The notes: generated by a model from the letters alone, not told the origin. A stretch of 64,000 nucleotides of DNA from Burkholderia sp. GAS332 (GCA_900142905.1 FSRV01000001.1:3844001-3908000), one strand, 5' to 3'. Positions 9,783 through 19,168 are shown, counted from the stretch's first letter. Numbers and translations: made by a program.

Positions 9783-9901
9783 CCCCGCGCGACGTGACTA
9801 ATCCTAGGGCTGAGCATGCGATTGAACATGGGGTTGAACCAGTGAAGCTCGTCGCCTGACCCTGCCACACCCAGTGCAAGTCAACGCTATAGCCTACGAA
9901 C

Positions 9902-11029
9902 ATGAAAATGAATGAAGATTTCCTGAAGTCAATGAAAGAAGCCTTCGACCTGTTGCGCACGAAGGGGCCCAAGGAAGCGACCGCCGCGGTTCAGCGCGCG
10001 CTCGCGGGCAGTACGGCTAAAGCAGGTAATGCCCAAACCCCACCCATGCCGCCGAGCGTCAACGAATGGGCGCAAGCGTGGACGCAGGCGCAAACTCAAG
10101 GTCAGGCGCAATCACACGCCAACACCACGCCACACGCCCCTGCCGAGCGCACTTTCGACGCCGACACGCCCGGCACCTTCAGCACCCACACCTTCAGCAA
10201 CAGCGCGGGCCAACGCCAATACAAGCTCTACGTCCCCGCCGTCTACAACAATGAACCGTTGCCGCTAATCGTGATGCTGCACGGCTGCACACAAAACGCC
10301 GACGACTTCGCGGCCGGTACGCGCATGAACGAAATGGCCGAGCGTCATGGCTTCATCGTCGTGTATCCGAATCAGTCGCAAGCGGCCAATCATTCGGCAT
10401 GCTGGAACTGGTTCAAACCTGTCGACCAGCAGCGCGACCAGGGTGAACCGTCGTTGATCGCAGGCATTACGCGTGAGGTGATCGCGCGCTATCGCGTCGA
10501 TCCAGCGCGGGTGTATGTGGCGGGCCTGTCAGCGGGCGGCGCAATGGCGGACATCATGCTAAAGACCTCACCCGACTTGTACGCGGCAGCCTGCGTGCAT
10601 TCCGGCCTCGCCTACGGAAGCGCGAAGGATCTCCCCTCGGCCCTCGCCGCGATGAAGGGCGGCAAAGCACATCGCAACCGCTCACGCGTCGAACCGCAAC
10701 GCCCGCTCATCGTGTTTCATGGCGATGCGGATACGACGGTGCATCCGTCGAACGCTGCAGCGCTCGTAGCGAGCTTCGACGCCAGCGTCACGACAATCAG
10801 CGCGCCATCGCATGTCGTAGGCACGGCAAGCGGCCCGCACGCTTGCACGGTGCAACGGCTTGTCGCAGCGAATGGCGTCGAAGCGGAGTGCTGGTCGATT
10901 CACGGCGCGGGTCATGCATGGGCAGGCGGTAGTCAGCGCGGCTCGTACACGGACCCATCCGGCCCCGATGCGACAGCCGCCATGCTGCGCTTCTTTCTCG
11001 CCCATCCGCGTGCGTCAGGCACACACTGA
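9902..11029 (+). CDS. PHB depolymerase-family esterase (alpha/beta hydrolase)
   Basis: A 375-residue protein of the LpqC/PHB-depolymerase esterase family, expected to hydrolyse short-chain polyhydroxyalkanoate oligomers or related esters. The oxyanion region LIVMLHGCTQNADDFA lies near residue 125. The lipase box GLSAGGA has its Ser near residue 210, the acid is in HGDADTTVHP near 275, and the catalytic His is in GHAWAGG near 337. Residues 1-90 resemble the PHB-esterase N-terminal region: a short helical start and a Gln/Ala-rich linker. No clear signal peptide is visible, so it may act inside the cell or leave by another route. The phasin gene follows. Confidence 0.87.
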   Translation: MKMNEDFLKSMKEAFDLLRTKGPKEATAAVQRALAGSTAKAGNAQTPPMPPSVNEWAQAWTQAQTQGQAQSHANTTPHAPAERTFDADTPGTFSTHTFSNSAGQRQYKLYVPAVYNNEPLPLIVMLHGCTQNADDFAAGTRMNEMAERHGFIVVYPNQSQAANHSACWNWFKPVDQQRDQGEPSLIAGITREVIARYRVDPARVYVAGLSAGGAMADIMLKTSPDLYAAACVHSGLAYGSAKDLPSALAAMKGGKAHRNRSRVEPQRPLIVFHGDADTTVHPSNAAALVASFDASVTTISAPSHVVGTASGPHACTVQRLVAANGVEAECWSIHGAGHAWAGGSQRGSYTDPSGPDATAAMLRFFLAHPRASGTH

Positions 11030-11102
11030 GCGTCTTTCGACTGACGAATCATCTTGACGAAAACGCTGTACATCCTGCCGCAAAGGTATAGAGTGGCTCA
11101 TG

Positions 11103-11116
11103 TTGCAGCGCAGCAA
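11103..11116. promoter_or_regulatory. Possible PhaR-type operator upstream of the phasin gene
   Basis: TTGC (11103-11106) and GCAA (11113-11116) flank six bases, giving a TTGC-N6-GCAA inverted repeat about 95 bases before the phasin ATG. PhaR repressors of PHB genes recognise TGC/GCA-rich inverted repeats. The match is short and unproven. Confidence 0.3.
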
Positions 11117-11208
11117 AACCACTGCGCCGCGTCGACCTGCCGTCTCACGTGAGACCTGGCCTCCGAAATCCTTTGGGCGCCTGCCCCGGGTCACTTTGGA
11201 GATCACCC

Positions 11209-11718
11209 ATGCACAGCCCCGCGATCGAACATAGCGCCGCCTTTGGCCAACGCACGCTCAACATCTTCACCGCCTTGCAACTCGAAGGGCTGGCGTGCCT
11301 GCAAAAACTCGGCGAGCTCAATCTCGCGGCACTGAAGGCGACCGTCACCGAAAGCAAGAACGCATTGTCGGCAGGCCAACTCAACGTCGCGCCGTTCGCC
11401 GGCGCGACCGAGTTGCAGCAGCAACTGGTTCAACGCACCGTGTCGTACGCGCAACACGTCAAGGAAATCGACACGCAATTCACCGCTGCGCTGAACAAGG
11501 CGGGTGAATCACTGCGCGAAGAATTCGGCGCCAGCGTGGCGCAGCTCGGTTCAGGCTTCGGCCAGACCACGCCGTTCAGTTCGGATAGCGCGTTTGGCGC
11601 AATGCAATCCGTGATGGCTTCGATGATTCATTCCAGCAACGTGGTGCAGGACAGCATCAAGCGTGCATCCAACATGGCCGGCACCGCGATCACCACCACG
11701 GGCGACGCTGCACGCTGA
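11209..11718 (+). CDS. phaP: Phasin (PHB granule-associated protein)
   Basis: A 169-residue, mostly helical, low-complexity amphipathic protein of the phasin family, which coats polyhydroxybutyrate granules and controls their size and number. The typical start is visible: AAFGQRTLNIFTALQLEG followed by a long helix with regularly spaced hydrophobics. GGAGA (11198-11202) precedes the ATG at 11209; an in-frame extension upstream is unlikely. A clear intrinsic terminator follows. Its position after a PHB depolymerase supports the assignment. Confidence 0.85.
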   Translation: MHSPAIEHSAAFGQRTLNIFTALQLEGLACLQKLGELNLAALKATVTESKNALSAGQLNVAPFAGATELQQQLVQRTVSYAQHVKEIDTQFTAALNKAGESLREEFGASVAQLGSGFGQTTPFSSDSAFGAMQSVMASMIHSSNVVQDSIKRASNMAGTAITTTGDAAR

Positions 11719-11745
11719 GTCCCACGCAGTAAAGCGATCCAACGA

Positions 11746-11775
11746 AAAGGGGCCAATCGGCCCCTTTCTCTTTTT
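11746..11775 (+). terminator. Intrinsic terminator after the phasin gene
   Basis: AAAGGGGCC (11746-11754) pairs perfectly with GGCCCCTTT (11759-11767) across a 4-nt loop, followed by CTCTTTTT. It lies 28 bases past the stop. Confidence 0.88.
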
Positions 11776-11858
11776 CGTCTATTTGGGTGACACGTTGCAG
11801 CGCTTGAAGGATTGACATTTTAAGCTGGCAGCGGCGTTTGCCGACCTCAACCGGATCG

Positions 11859-13568
11859 TCAACCGGTGCCCAACGGCTTCAGCAAATTGCGCAACGCCGC
11901 GATGGTGATCGGCCGCGAAAACCAGAATCCTTGCGCCTCGTCGCAACCGAGCGCTTCAAGTTGCGCGGCCTGCTCAGCCGTCTCTACGCCTTCGGCCGTC
12001 ACCCGCAGCTTCAACGCATGCGCCATGGCGATAATGGCACCAACCAGCGCCGCGCATTGCGGATCGGTGCTCATGCGCATCACAAACGAGCGATCGATTT
12101 TCAGACGGTTCAGCGGAAAACGCGTGAGATACGCGAGACTCGAATAGCCCGTGCCGAAGTCATCCACCGCGACTTCGACGCCCAATTCGCGCAACGCATG
12201 CAGTGTCTGCAATGCCTGCTCGGTGTCGCCCAGCAGCACACCCTCGGTGATTTCCACTTCAAGATATGAAGGGTCGAGCGCGGCGTCTTCAAGCGCACTA
12301 CGGATCGTCTCGAACAGATTCTGCCGCTGGAACTGCTGCGGGGACACGTTCACCGCGACCCGCGGCAACGTGCCGGTGAGTCGCAGCAATTTGCCGGCGT
12401 CGCGGCACGCGGTCCGGATCACCCACTCGCCGATCTGCTCGATCAGACCCGACTCTTCCGCGACCGGTACGAATTCGACGGGACTGATCAACCCACGTTG
12501 CGGATGATTCCAGCGCAGCAGCGTCTCGACTTGCGCGATGCGTCCATTGGCGAGCGTCACCTGCGGTTGATACACGAGATGCAATTGCTGACGTTCGAGC
12601 GCTTCGCGCAGCATCGCCTCCAGTTCGAAGCGGCGCGCCGCCTGGCCTTCGAGTGCGGTGGAAAAGCGCCGCACTGCATGGCCGCTCACCGCCGAAGCCG
12701 CCGACAGCGCCACGCCCGCGCGGCGCATCAGCGTCGGCGCATCAGCACCGTCGGCAGGATAGGCGACCATGCCGATACTCGCCGTGATCTTCAGCGCAGT
12801 GCCCGCGTAGTCGATCGATTCGGCGATGCGGCCCAGTGCCTCAGCAGCGAAAGCATCGGCCCCCGCGCCGGTTTCATTGACCAGCAGCGCGAACTGCGTG
12901 CCGCCGATCGAGGCAATCGTACCGTCGTTGGGAAACAGACCGCGCAGCCGCTCGCCGACAATCTGCAACACCAGTTCGGCCGCATGCAAACCGAGCGCGT
13001 CGCGCAGTTTGCGCAAATGGTCGAGCTCGGCGATCAACACGGTAAAGCCATGGCCGCTACGCTGACAGCGCGCGATCGTGAGCTCGAGCCGTTCGGTGAA
13101 AAGCGTCTGATTAGGCAGGCGGGTCACGCCGTCATGATGCGCGACGTACCACAAGCGCGCTTCGGATTGCGCATAGCGCGTCATGTCGATGGCGATGCCG
13201 ACATAGCGGGCAGGCTCCGTGGCAACAGCACCGGGATTCGCCGGCTCGACGGCGAGCGGCGCCAGCGCGAATACCACGCGAATCGGCGTGCTGTTGCGCC
13301 GCACGTAGGTCCATTCGCCTTCGTAGCGTGAACTTATCGCCGACAGCGGCGGCAATTCGGCGCGTCGCCTCGCGAGTTCGGCCGGGTCGTGCAAGGATTC
13401 AAAGGTGCGCCGGCCGATCAATTCTTCGGCGGTGAAGCCGGTCAGCTTTTCGAAAGCGGCGTTGACGGAGTCGAAGGTGCCGTCGGCCGTGCAGATGAAC
13501 ATGCCGTATGGCGCCGCCACAAGCGCGGCGTCGTGTGGGCGCGCTTCGGCGTAGGGGTGATCTTGCAT
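11859..13568 (-). CDS. PAS-GGDEF-EAL protein, probable cyclic-di-GMP phosphodiesterase
   Basis: About 569 residues from ATG 13568 (MQDHPYAEARPHDAALV). A PAS domain covers roughly residues 15-130 (YGMFICTADGTFDSVNAAFE, EELIGRRTFESLHDP). A GGDEF domain follows at about 150-310 and an EAL domain at about 325-565. The GGDEF active-site motif reads GGTQF, so diguanylate cyclase activity is probably lost. The EAL motif reads ETLLRW and the catalytic loop DDFGTGYSSLAYL is intact, so the likely activity is hydrolysis of c-di-GMP. No membrane segment is visible. The frame stays open to 13832, but the added 88 residues have no domain character. The 3' end faces the phasin terminator. Confidence 0.85.
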   Translation of the reverse strand: MQDHPYAEARPHDAALVAAPYGMFICTADGTFDSVNAAFEKLTGFTAEELIGRRTFESLHDPAELARRRAELPPLSAISSRYEGEWTYVRRNSTPIRVVFALAPLAVEPANPGAVATEPARYVGIAIDMTRYAQSEARLWYVAHHDGVTRLPNQTLFTERLELTIARCQRSGHGFTVLIAELDHLRKLRDALGLHAAELVLQIVGERLRGLFPNDGTIASIGGTQFALLVNETGAGADAFAAEALGRIAESIDYAGTALKITASIGMVAYPADGADAPTLMRRAGVALSAASAVSGHAVRRFSTALEGQAARRFELEAMLREALERQQLHLVYQPQVTLANGRIAQVETLLRWNHPQRGLISPVEFVPVAEESGLIEQIGEWVIRTACRDAGKLLRLTGTLPRVAVNVSPQQFQRQNLFETIRSALEDAALDPSYLEVEITEGVLLGDTEQALQTLHALRELGVEVAVDDFGTGYSSLAYLTRFPLNRLKIDRSFVMRMSTDPQCAALVGAIIAMAHALKLRVTAEGVETAEQAAQLEALGCDEAQGFWFSRPITIAALRNLLKPLGTG

Positions 13569-13989
13569 CGCGCCGGCCTTTGAATTTCCTGAATATTGAA
13601 AGCGAGTAAGCGTTGTTCCCGACGCATTCGGCGCAACCGGCGAAGCCGGCAGAGTCGGTCCGATCCGCCGGGTTACCGTGGGTATGATAGCGGCTTTCCT
13701 GCCGCACCCCACGCTGCGGCGGCGCGCATTCCGCGTGGCAATCGTTTCACTCGGTATATTCCCGGATTCCCGCGGCAGTGCGTCCGTCATCGCGCACATC
13801 ATAAAGCGTTCGCTATTGCCGGGATACTCCACGCCTCATGACTCAGTGCACACCGGCCTTCGACGCCTTCGCACAGGGCTTCGCCGGATTGACGACCGTT
13901 ATATCCGTGGATATATTTCGCTCGCGATCCTTCGATACAAAACTGCCGCCTCACTGCATGGATCCGCACGAAACAGGATCCCGCTTTTC
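13569..13989. other. Intergenic region between the GGDEF-EAL gene and the LysR gene
   Basis: About 420 bases between divergent genes, so both promoters should be here. I see no clear -35/-10 pair, hairpin or repeat that I would defend. In-frame extensions of both neighbours run into it but lack conserved features. Confidence 0.4.
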
Positions 13990-14910
13990 ATGTCCAAGGA
14001 AATCATCGATTCGCACCTTCTCAAGGTACTGCACACGCTACTGACCGAATCGAGCGTGTCGCGCACAGCAACGTTGCTCGGACAATCGCAGCCAACCGTC
14101 AGCGTGGCGCTGCGCAAACTGCGCGAGATGACCGGCGATCCGCTGCTGGTGCGCAGCGGCAGCCGGATGGTTCTCACCGCGCATGCCCTCACGCTGATCG
14201 AACCCGCGGCACAAGCGCTGAACAATATCGCGGCCATTCTGCACCCCACCACGTCGTTCAATCCGGCCACCACCAGCCAGACCTTTCGCATCGGCTCGCC
14301 GGATTATCTCGATGCGTTCTTCGTCCCCGCCGTCGTCGATGCGTTTCATCGCGAAGCGCCCGGCGCGAAGCTCGAGTTCAGGCATCTGATGATGGTGGAC
14401 GGCGGCTACGAGCATGGTCTGGAAAGCGGCTTTCTCGATCTGGTGATCGGCAACTGGCGCACGCCGCCGGAGCATCTGCATTTGCAGCCGCTGTGCAAGG
14501 ACGAACTGGTGTGCCTGATGCGCAACGGCCATCCGATCAAACCAGGGCGGCTTAGCAAGCCCGTCTACGAAGAAGCGGAACACCTGGCGGTGATGACCTA
14601 CAACACGACGTCGTGGGGCACGGTCGATGTCGAACTCGCCCGCAACGGCCTGTCGCGCACCGTAACCACGACGCTGCCCTACTTCGGCATGGCGCCCTAC
14701 GTTCTGGCGCGATCCAACCTGTTGTTCACCACCACGCGCGCGCTCGCCACGCACTACACCAAGCTGCTGCCACTGCGCATCGAGCCGATTCCCGGCGAGC
14801 CGCAGGCGCTCACCTACTATCAACTCTGGCACGACCGCACGCATCGCAGCGTCGCCGCGATCTGGCTGCGCAAGCTGATCGCGAACGTCGCCAAAGATCT
14901 GATATCCTAA
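13990..14910 (+). CDS. LysR-family transcriptional regulator
   Basis: A 306-residue LysR regulator. The N-terminal winged helix (LLKVLHTLLTESSVSRTATL, then QSQPTVSVALRKLREMTGDP) is intact, followed by a periplasmic-binding-like effector domain from about residue 90. It resembles the NodD/NahR-like subgroup more than CysB types. ATG 13990 begins MSKEIIDSHLLK; the frame extends upstream but without homology features. It converges on the Rieske-rubredoxin operon, for which it is the nearest candidate regulator; the effector is unknown. Confidence 0.9.
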   Translation: MSKEIIDSHLLKVLHTLLTESSVSRTATLLGQSQPTVSVALRKLREMTGDPLLVRSGSRMVLTAHALTLIEPAAQALNNIAAILHPTTSFNPATTSQTFRIGSPDYLDAFFVPAVVDAFHREAPGAKLEFRHLMMVDGGYEHGLESGFLDLVIGNWRTPPEHLHLQPLCKDELVCLMRNGHPIKPGRLSKPVYEEAEHLAVMTYNTTSWGTVDVELARNGLSRTVTTTLPYFGMAPYVLARSNLLFTTTRALATHYTKLLPLRIEPIPGEPQALTYYQLWHDRTHRSVAAIWLRKLIANVAKDLIS

Positions 14911-14946
14911 GCGTTATCCAATGGCGCGTACCTCCTTCGAGTAGAC

Positions 14947-14976
14947 AAAAAAACGCCGCAAGCAGAGCTTGCGGCG
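14947..14976 (-). terminator. Intrinsic terminator of the Rieske-rubredoxin operon
   Basis: CGCCGCAAGC (14954-14963) pairs with GCTTGCGGCG (14967-14976) with an AGA loop. On the minus strand seven T follow (14953-14947). It lies 94 bases beyond the reductase stop codon. Confidence 0.85.
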
Positions 14977-15070
14977 CGAATGCGATCATCGGATGTGTTC
15001 GAGGTGACAGGCCCTTTAAAACACCAAGCGATCACAAAGTGAGGTCGGTCAGACGGAAGTTTGTTGTGGG

Positions 15071-16255
15071 TTAGCTAATAGCCCCCTCTGTCATGGCCTT
15101 GATTAACGCGGCCTTGCCCTCGATCGCCGCGCCGAGCAGTGCGAAGCCCAACGGACGCTCGCTGGAGGCTTGCCGGCACACGGCGCGCGCTGCGTGCTTC
15201 GCCGCGTCGCCGGCAGTTTCGATCGACCATGCGCCCTCGCCCTCGGGTGTCACGACGACGGCGGGACTCGCGGGCGTCTTCACGGTAATCGGCATCACCG
15301 GGAACGCGACGCGTGTCGGCTGCCCGGCCAGAGTACGCGCGAGCGCTCGCGCGGCGTGCATGATCGGCAAGACATACGGCTGGACTTTGCCGTCGATCGC
15401 GGCACAGTCGCCGAGTGCGTAGATATCCGGCGCGCTCGTGCGGCACCACGCATCGGTTCGAATGCCCCGATCGATTTCAAGACCCGCAGCCGCGGCAAGC
15501 GCCGTACGCGGCGCAAGACCGACCGCCGATACGACCAGATTCGCGTCGATCGGCTCGCCTTCGGCGAACGTCAGCCGGTAACCGTTCGATAAGCGGTCGA
15601 TACGATTCACACTGCGGCCAGGATGAAAACGGATGCCGCCATCGTCAAGGGCGCGAGCGAAAATCTCGCCCATGTCTCGCGGAAGCAAGCGAGCCAGCGG
15701 CGTCGAAGCCGGGTCGATCAGACTCACCGCATAACCGGCAGCCGCGAGATCGTTAGCGAACTCGCAGCCGATCAGACCCGCGCCGAGAATCGCCACTGAG
15801 CGGCAACGCGTGAGCGCCAATCTGAAGCGTGCGTAATCGCCGAGATCGTTGATCGACATCACGTCGCCCGCGCCATCACCCTCCAACTTCAGACGGCGTG
15901 GGTCCGCGCCCGTGGCCAGCACCAGCTTGCTATAGCCAAGCAACACGTTGTCCACGACGAGCGTATGCTCGGCCGGCAAAATGCGCTCGACGTGCTGATG
16001 TACGCGAATCCACGCGCCCAATTGCGCCGCCATCGCGATGGCGTCGAAACTCGCCAACGTCTGTGGCTCCTTCTTCATCGCCAGTGCATTCGACAACATC
16101 GGCTTCGAATAGAAGCTGCCGTCGTCGCGGCTGATCATGACGATCGGCACCGTGCTGTCGAGCTTGCGCAATTCGCGCGCAACCGTGTAACCCGCCATGC
16201 CGGTGCCGACGATCACCACCGGCTGTCCCTTGTCCTCATGCTGAGCGGCTGTCAT
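15071..16255 (-). CDS. FAD-dependent oxidoreductase, rubredoxin reductase type
   Basis: A 394-residue flavoprotein of the NAD(P)H:rubredoxin reductase group. The FAD dinucleotide motif [17 protein letters not shown] lies near residue 13, the NAD(P)H motif [20 protein letters not shown] near 150, and the second FAD motif [12 protein letters not shown] near 285. It would pass electrons from NADH to the rubredoxin encoded immediately upstream; its ATG overlaps the rubredoxin stop in ATGA. The tight coupling to rubredoxin and the upstream Rieske oxygenase suggest one electron-transfer chain. Confidence 0.88.
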   Translation of the reverse strand: MTAAQHEDKGQPVVIVGTGMAGYTVARELRKLDSTVPIVMISRDDGSFYSKPMLSNALAMKKEPQTLASFDAIAMAAQLGAWIRVHQHVERILPAEHTLVVDNVLLGYSKLVLATGADPRRLKLEGDGAGDVMSINDLGDYARFRLALTRCRSVAILGAGLIGCEFANDLAAAGYAVSLIDPASTPLARLLPRDMGEIFARALDDGGIRFHPGRSVNRIDRLSNGYRLTFAEGEPIDANLVVSAVGLAPRTALAAAAGLEIDRGIRTDAWCRTSAPDIYALGDCAAIDGKVQPYVLPIMHAARALARTLAGQPTRVAFPVMPITVKTPASPAVVVTPEGEGAWSIETAGDAAKHAARAVCRQASSERPLGFALLGAAIEGKAALIKAMTEGAIS

Positions 16256-16419
16256 GCAATCACCTGCATATCAAAGTCGTGTTTGCCGGTCGCGCAGTCC
16301 GGGCACAGCCAGTCGTCCGGCACGTCTTCCCAGCGCGTGCCCGGCGCAATACCCGCTTCCGGCAGACCCAGTGCTTCGTCATAGCGAAAGCCGCAGATCA
16401 CGCATTCCCATACTTTCAT
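16252..16419 (-). CDS. Rubredoxin
   Basis: A 55-residue protein, [16 protein letters not shown] at the start and [15 protein letters not shown] near the end. The two C-x2-C pairs (CVIC and CPDC) bind one iron. The conserved [17 protein letters not shown] segment separates them, as in AlkG-type rubredoxins. It carries single electrons in the cytosol. Its stop overlaps the reductase start. The gene is short and easily missed. Confidence 0.95.
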   Translation of the reverse strand: MKVWECVICGFRYDEALGLPEAGIAPGTRWEDVPDDWLCPDCATGKHDFDMQVIA

Positions 16420-16467
16420 GACTTCTCTCCCGAATCTCGCATCACGCTTTTCGAATCACACCGCAAA

Positions 16468-17535
16468 CTAGCGCACATAGGCCTGGCCGAGACCGATCTC
16501 GGCCAATGCTCGCCGGTAGGCGCCCGAGGAACGGTCGGCGAGAATCGGCGCTTCCGCCGCGCGGTCGATCGGCAGATCTTCCGGGCGCTGCTGTTCGACG
16601 ATCGCGCGATCTTCTTCGAACACCTGACGGTTGAACGCGTAGACGTCCTCGAGCGGCAAATCCTTGTCGAAGTTGCGTACGATCGGCACGAACAGACGTG
16701 TCTTGCGCGCGGACACCGGGCTCGCGGCATTCAGGATCGACAGGCGGCCGTTTTCGGGAAAGTGCACGGTCAGGCGTGCGAAGAACGGCACATCCACTTC
16801 GAAGAAGCGGCGCCACAGATACCCTTCAGGCGCCCGATGCTGCATCGACTTCGGGAAATTGCTGACCGTACTCACGTACTCCGCGTGCATGCCACCGTCG
16901 CGCCGCTCGACCGAATACTGCGGCACCACCGGGTTATGCCGGTCGGCAAAACTGTCGTGGTGAATCCACGCGAAATGCGCGACGTCGATGAAGCCTTCGG
17001 TCTGACGTCCCGCCGAAGCGTTGATGTCGATCGAGGGCGGCAGGATCTGCTGGAAGTCGGGATCGTCCCAGCCGGGAAACGCGGGCAACGCTTCAGTGCC
17101 GCCACCCAGCGAGACCCACACGAGGCCATAGGCTTCCTGCGTCGCATACGTAACGATATGCAAGCGATCAGGAATCGGGCCGTCCGTCTGCGACGGAATA
17201 TGTTTGCACTTGCCATCACTGCCGTACGCGAGGCCGTGATACGGGCACACGATGTTGCCGTTGTCGACCCATCCCTGGCTGAGCGGCGCGCCGCGATGCG
17301 GACAGATATCGCGCGCGCTCACCAGTTGACCGTTTGAGCGGAACACGACCAACGGTTCGTCGAGCAGCGTCACGCTGATGGGTTTGTCGGTCACGTCGGC
17401 GGCGAACGCCACCGGATGCCAGTAGCGGCTGAGAATCTCCCAGTCGTGGCTATCGAAGGTGCAATTGCGGGGTAAAGCGGGGGAACGTTGGAAGGTCAGC
17501 GGCGCAGCGGTGGCGGTAACGTTGGCGGAACTCAT
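16468..17535 (-). CDS. Rieske non-heme iron oxygenase, alpha subunit
   Basis: 355 residues from ATG 17535 (GGAG eight bases upstream). The Rieske [2Fe-2S] ligands are in CPHRGAPLSQGW and CPYHGLAYGSDG, about residues 75-110. The mononuclear iron site is in GFIDVAHFAWIHHDSF (Asp-His-His type), around residue 185. Such enzymes hydroxylate or demethylate aromatic or other organic compounds. Sequence character is nearer the VanA/monooxygenase branch than two-subunit dioxygenases, and no beta subunit gene is present. It is the first gene of an operon with rubredoxin and rubredoxin reductase, instead of the usual ferredoxin reductase. The substrate cannot be told. Confidence 0.9.
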   Translation of the reverse strand: MSSANVTATAAPLTFQRSPALPRNCTFDSHDWEILSRYWHPVAFAADVTDKPISVTLLDEPLVVFRSNGQLVSARDICPHRGAPLSQGWVDNGNIVCPYHGLAYGSDGKCKHIPSQTDGPIPDRLHIVTYATQEAYGLVWVSLGGGTEALPAFPGWDDPDFQQILPPSIDINASAGRQTEGFIDVAHFAWIHHDSFADRHNPVVPQYSVERRDGGMHAEYVSTVSNFPKSMQHRAPEGYLWRRFFEVDVPFFARLTVHFPENGRLSILNAASPVSARKTRLFVPIVRNFDKDLPLEDVYAFNRQVFEEDRAIVEQQRPEDLPIDRAAEAPILADRSSGAYRRALAEIGLGQAYVR

Positions 17536-17699
17536 GCATGTCTCCAAAACCTGGTGGGGGTTCGTCGCGCTGTCTTGAGCGCGTGGAGAGAACGATAGCG
17601 GGATGAGGTCCGTCGACCCATCCCCTGAAGTGCATCTAGTCTATGTACGAAAAAGCATAGGCTGGCGCCGCGCCACTGAATCGGCGCCGCTTGAAACGC

Positions 17700-18200
17700 C
17701 TACGATGCGCGCGGCAGCGCGGCTTCGATAAACACCGCGCAGAGCGCTTCCATGCCCTTCGCGTCTTCTTCATCGAAACGCGCGACGAGCGGGCTATCCA
17801 CATCCCACACGCCGATCAGCGTGCCGTCCGGTGCGACGAGCGGCACAACGATTTCCGATTGCGACGCCGAATCGCAGGCGATATGACCGGGGAATTCATG
17901 CACGTCGCGCACCACTTGCGTCTGACGGGTTTGCGCTGCCGTGCCGCACACGCCCTTGCCGAGCGCGATGCGCACGCAGGCCGGCTTGCCCTGGAAGGGC
18001 CCGACCACCAGTTCGCGGCCGTCGTGGAAGTAGAAGCCGGCCCAGTTCAGATCGCTCAGCGAATGGAACACGAACGCGGAGAAATTCGCGGCGTTGGCGA
18101 TCCAGTCGGTTTCGCCGGCGAGCAGCGCGCGCGCCTGGGCTACCAGTTCTTCGTATTGCGCGGCTTTGGGGAGATGCGAGGCAGAGGAGACTTCGAACAT
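17700..18200 (-). CDS. msrC: GAF-domain free methionine-(R)-sulfoxide reductase
   Basis: A 166-residue GAF-domain protein of the fRMsr family, which reduces free methionine-R-sulfoxide. Family Cys residues are visible in GKGVCGTAAQTRQTQVV and HIACDSASQSEIVVP, and the C-terminal IGVWDVDSPLVARFDEEDAK is typical. ATG 18200 (MFEVSSASHLPKAAQYE) was chosen over an upstream in-frame start. Length matches the family (about 160-180). It stands alone between the oxygenase operon and the Mop gene. Confidence 0.9.
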   Translation of the reverse strand: MFEVSSASHLPKAAQYEELVAQARALLAGETDWIANAANFSAFVFHSLSDLNWAGFYFHDGRELVVGPFQGKPACVRIALGKGVCGTAAQTRQTQVVRDVHEFPGHIACDSASQSEIVVPLVAPDGTLIGVWDVDSPLVARFDEEDAKGMEALCAVFIEAALPRAS

Positions 18201-18376
18201 GACGGCGTCCGTAATGAAAGCGGAAAGAGGAACAGCGAGGCGTGCAGTGTAAATCAAGCTGCCGTTTCCTTCACGGCACGCCCTGCTGCGCACGCTGCCC
18301 TCTTTACGTCCGATCTACGTACGCCCGATGGCTTTATCCAGACCTTGAGCCCGTGGACAACGCCATGCGTCGATCG

Positions 18377-18799
18377 TTATTCGACGCCGATGATGACGCT
18401 CGATGCCTTGAAGATCGCCATCGCCGCTTTGCCGCTCGCGAGGCCGAGGCGGTCGACGCTTTCGTTGGTAATGATCGCGGCGATCTGCGCGCTGCCCGCG
18501 CTGATGGTCACTTCCGAATTCACCGCGCCCTTGGTCACCGCCGACACCGTACCGCCGATGCAGTTGCGTGCCGACACCTGGCTCTTGGCCACGTCGACCA
18601 TCACGATCACCGACGACGCCTTGACCAGTGCGAATGCCTTCTTGCCGGCAGCGAGGCCGAGCGACGTCGCGCTGCCGTGCGTGATGATCGCGACGATCTC
18701 GAGACCGTCCTGGGTGCGCAACGTGACTTCGTCGTTCACGGCGCCATGTTTGACTTCGGTGACTTCGCCGGTGAATTGGTTGCGTGCGCTGGTTTGCAT
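18377..18799 (-). CDS. Molybdate-binding protein with two Mop (TOBE) domains
   Basis: A 140-residue protein made of two tandem Mop repeats, about residues 1-70 and 72-140. Each begins SARNxFxGxV-like (SARNQFTGEVTEVKHGAVND and SARNCIGGTVSAVTKGAVNS) and ends with an ALVKASSVIV or AIFKASSVII strand. Such molbindins store or buffer molybdate in the cytosol. AGGAGAA precedes ATG 18799. No modABC genes are adjacent. A ModE-like inverted repeat lies about 150 bases upstream. Confidence 0.9.
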   Translation of the reverse strand: MQTSARNQFTGEVTEVKHGAVNDEVTLRTQDGLEIVAIITHGSATSLGLAAGKKAFALVKASSVIVMVDVAKSQVSARNCIGGTVSAVTKGAVNSEVTISAGSAQIAAIITNESVDRLGLASGKAAMAIFKASSVIIGVE

Positions 18800-19168
18800 G
18801 TTGTTCTCCTGGTTGTAGAGCCCCGTGAAAGACGATTCGAGGCGACGTGTCGAGTGTAACGAAGCGCCCGGCCTGTCCGGCAGCTTGTGCGTGAAGTGCG
18901 GTATGGCACAGCCGCTATTGACGATTCGAACTTCAATGAAAACACATAAGCGTTGTGTAAATACACTCATAACGGCATGAAGGCACAGCGCGGGTAAGTG
19001 GCTTCATGCTCCCGCGACGACATGAAAATGGCGCCCATGTCCGCGAGACGCCTGTCAGCCCGAGAAAGCCCCGTTCGCTCGTTCCGCGTAGTTGCAGCAG
19101 GCATTCGCCACCCTGCCTGTCGCGCGACACCGTATCATCGTGCCCTCGGACCCTCACCGTCGAACGCC
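18800..19168. other. Intergenic region between the divergent Mop and NlpC/P60 genes
   Basis: About 370 bases holding the ModE-like repeat (18951-18974) in a short AT-rich patch around 18930-18975, and otherwise GC-rich sequence without a credible gene. The in-frame extensions of both neighbouring genes into this region look spurious. Confidence 0.4.
18951..18974. promoter_or_regulatory. ModE-like inverted repeat upstream of the Mop gene
   Basis: CGTTGTGTA, seven bases, then TCATAACG. Known ModE operators are inverted repeats beginning CGTTATAT and ending ATAACG; here 6 of 8 positions of the half-sites match each other. Its position before a molybdate-binding gene fits; the assignment is tentative. 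Confidence 0.35.
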
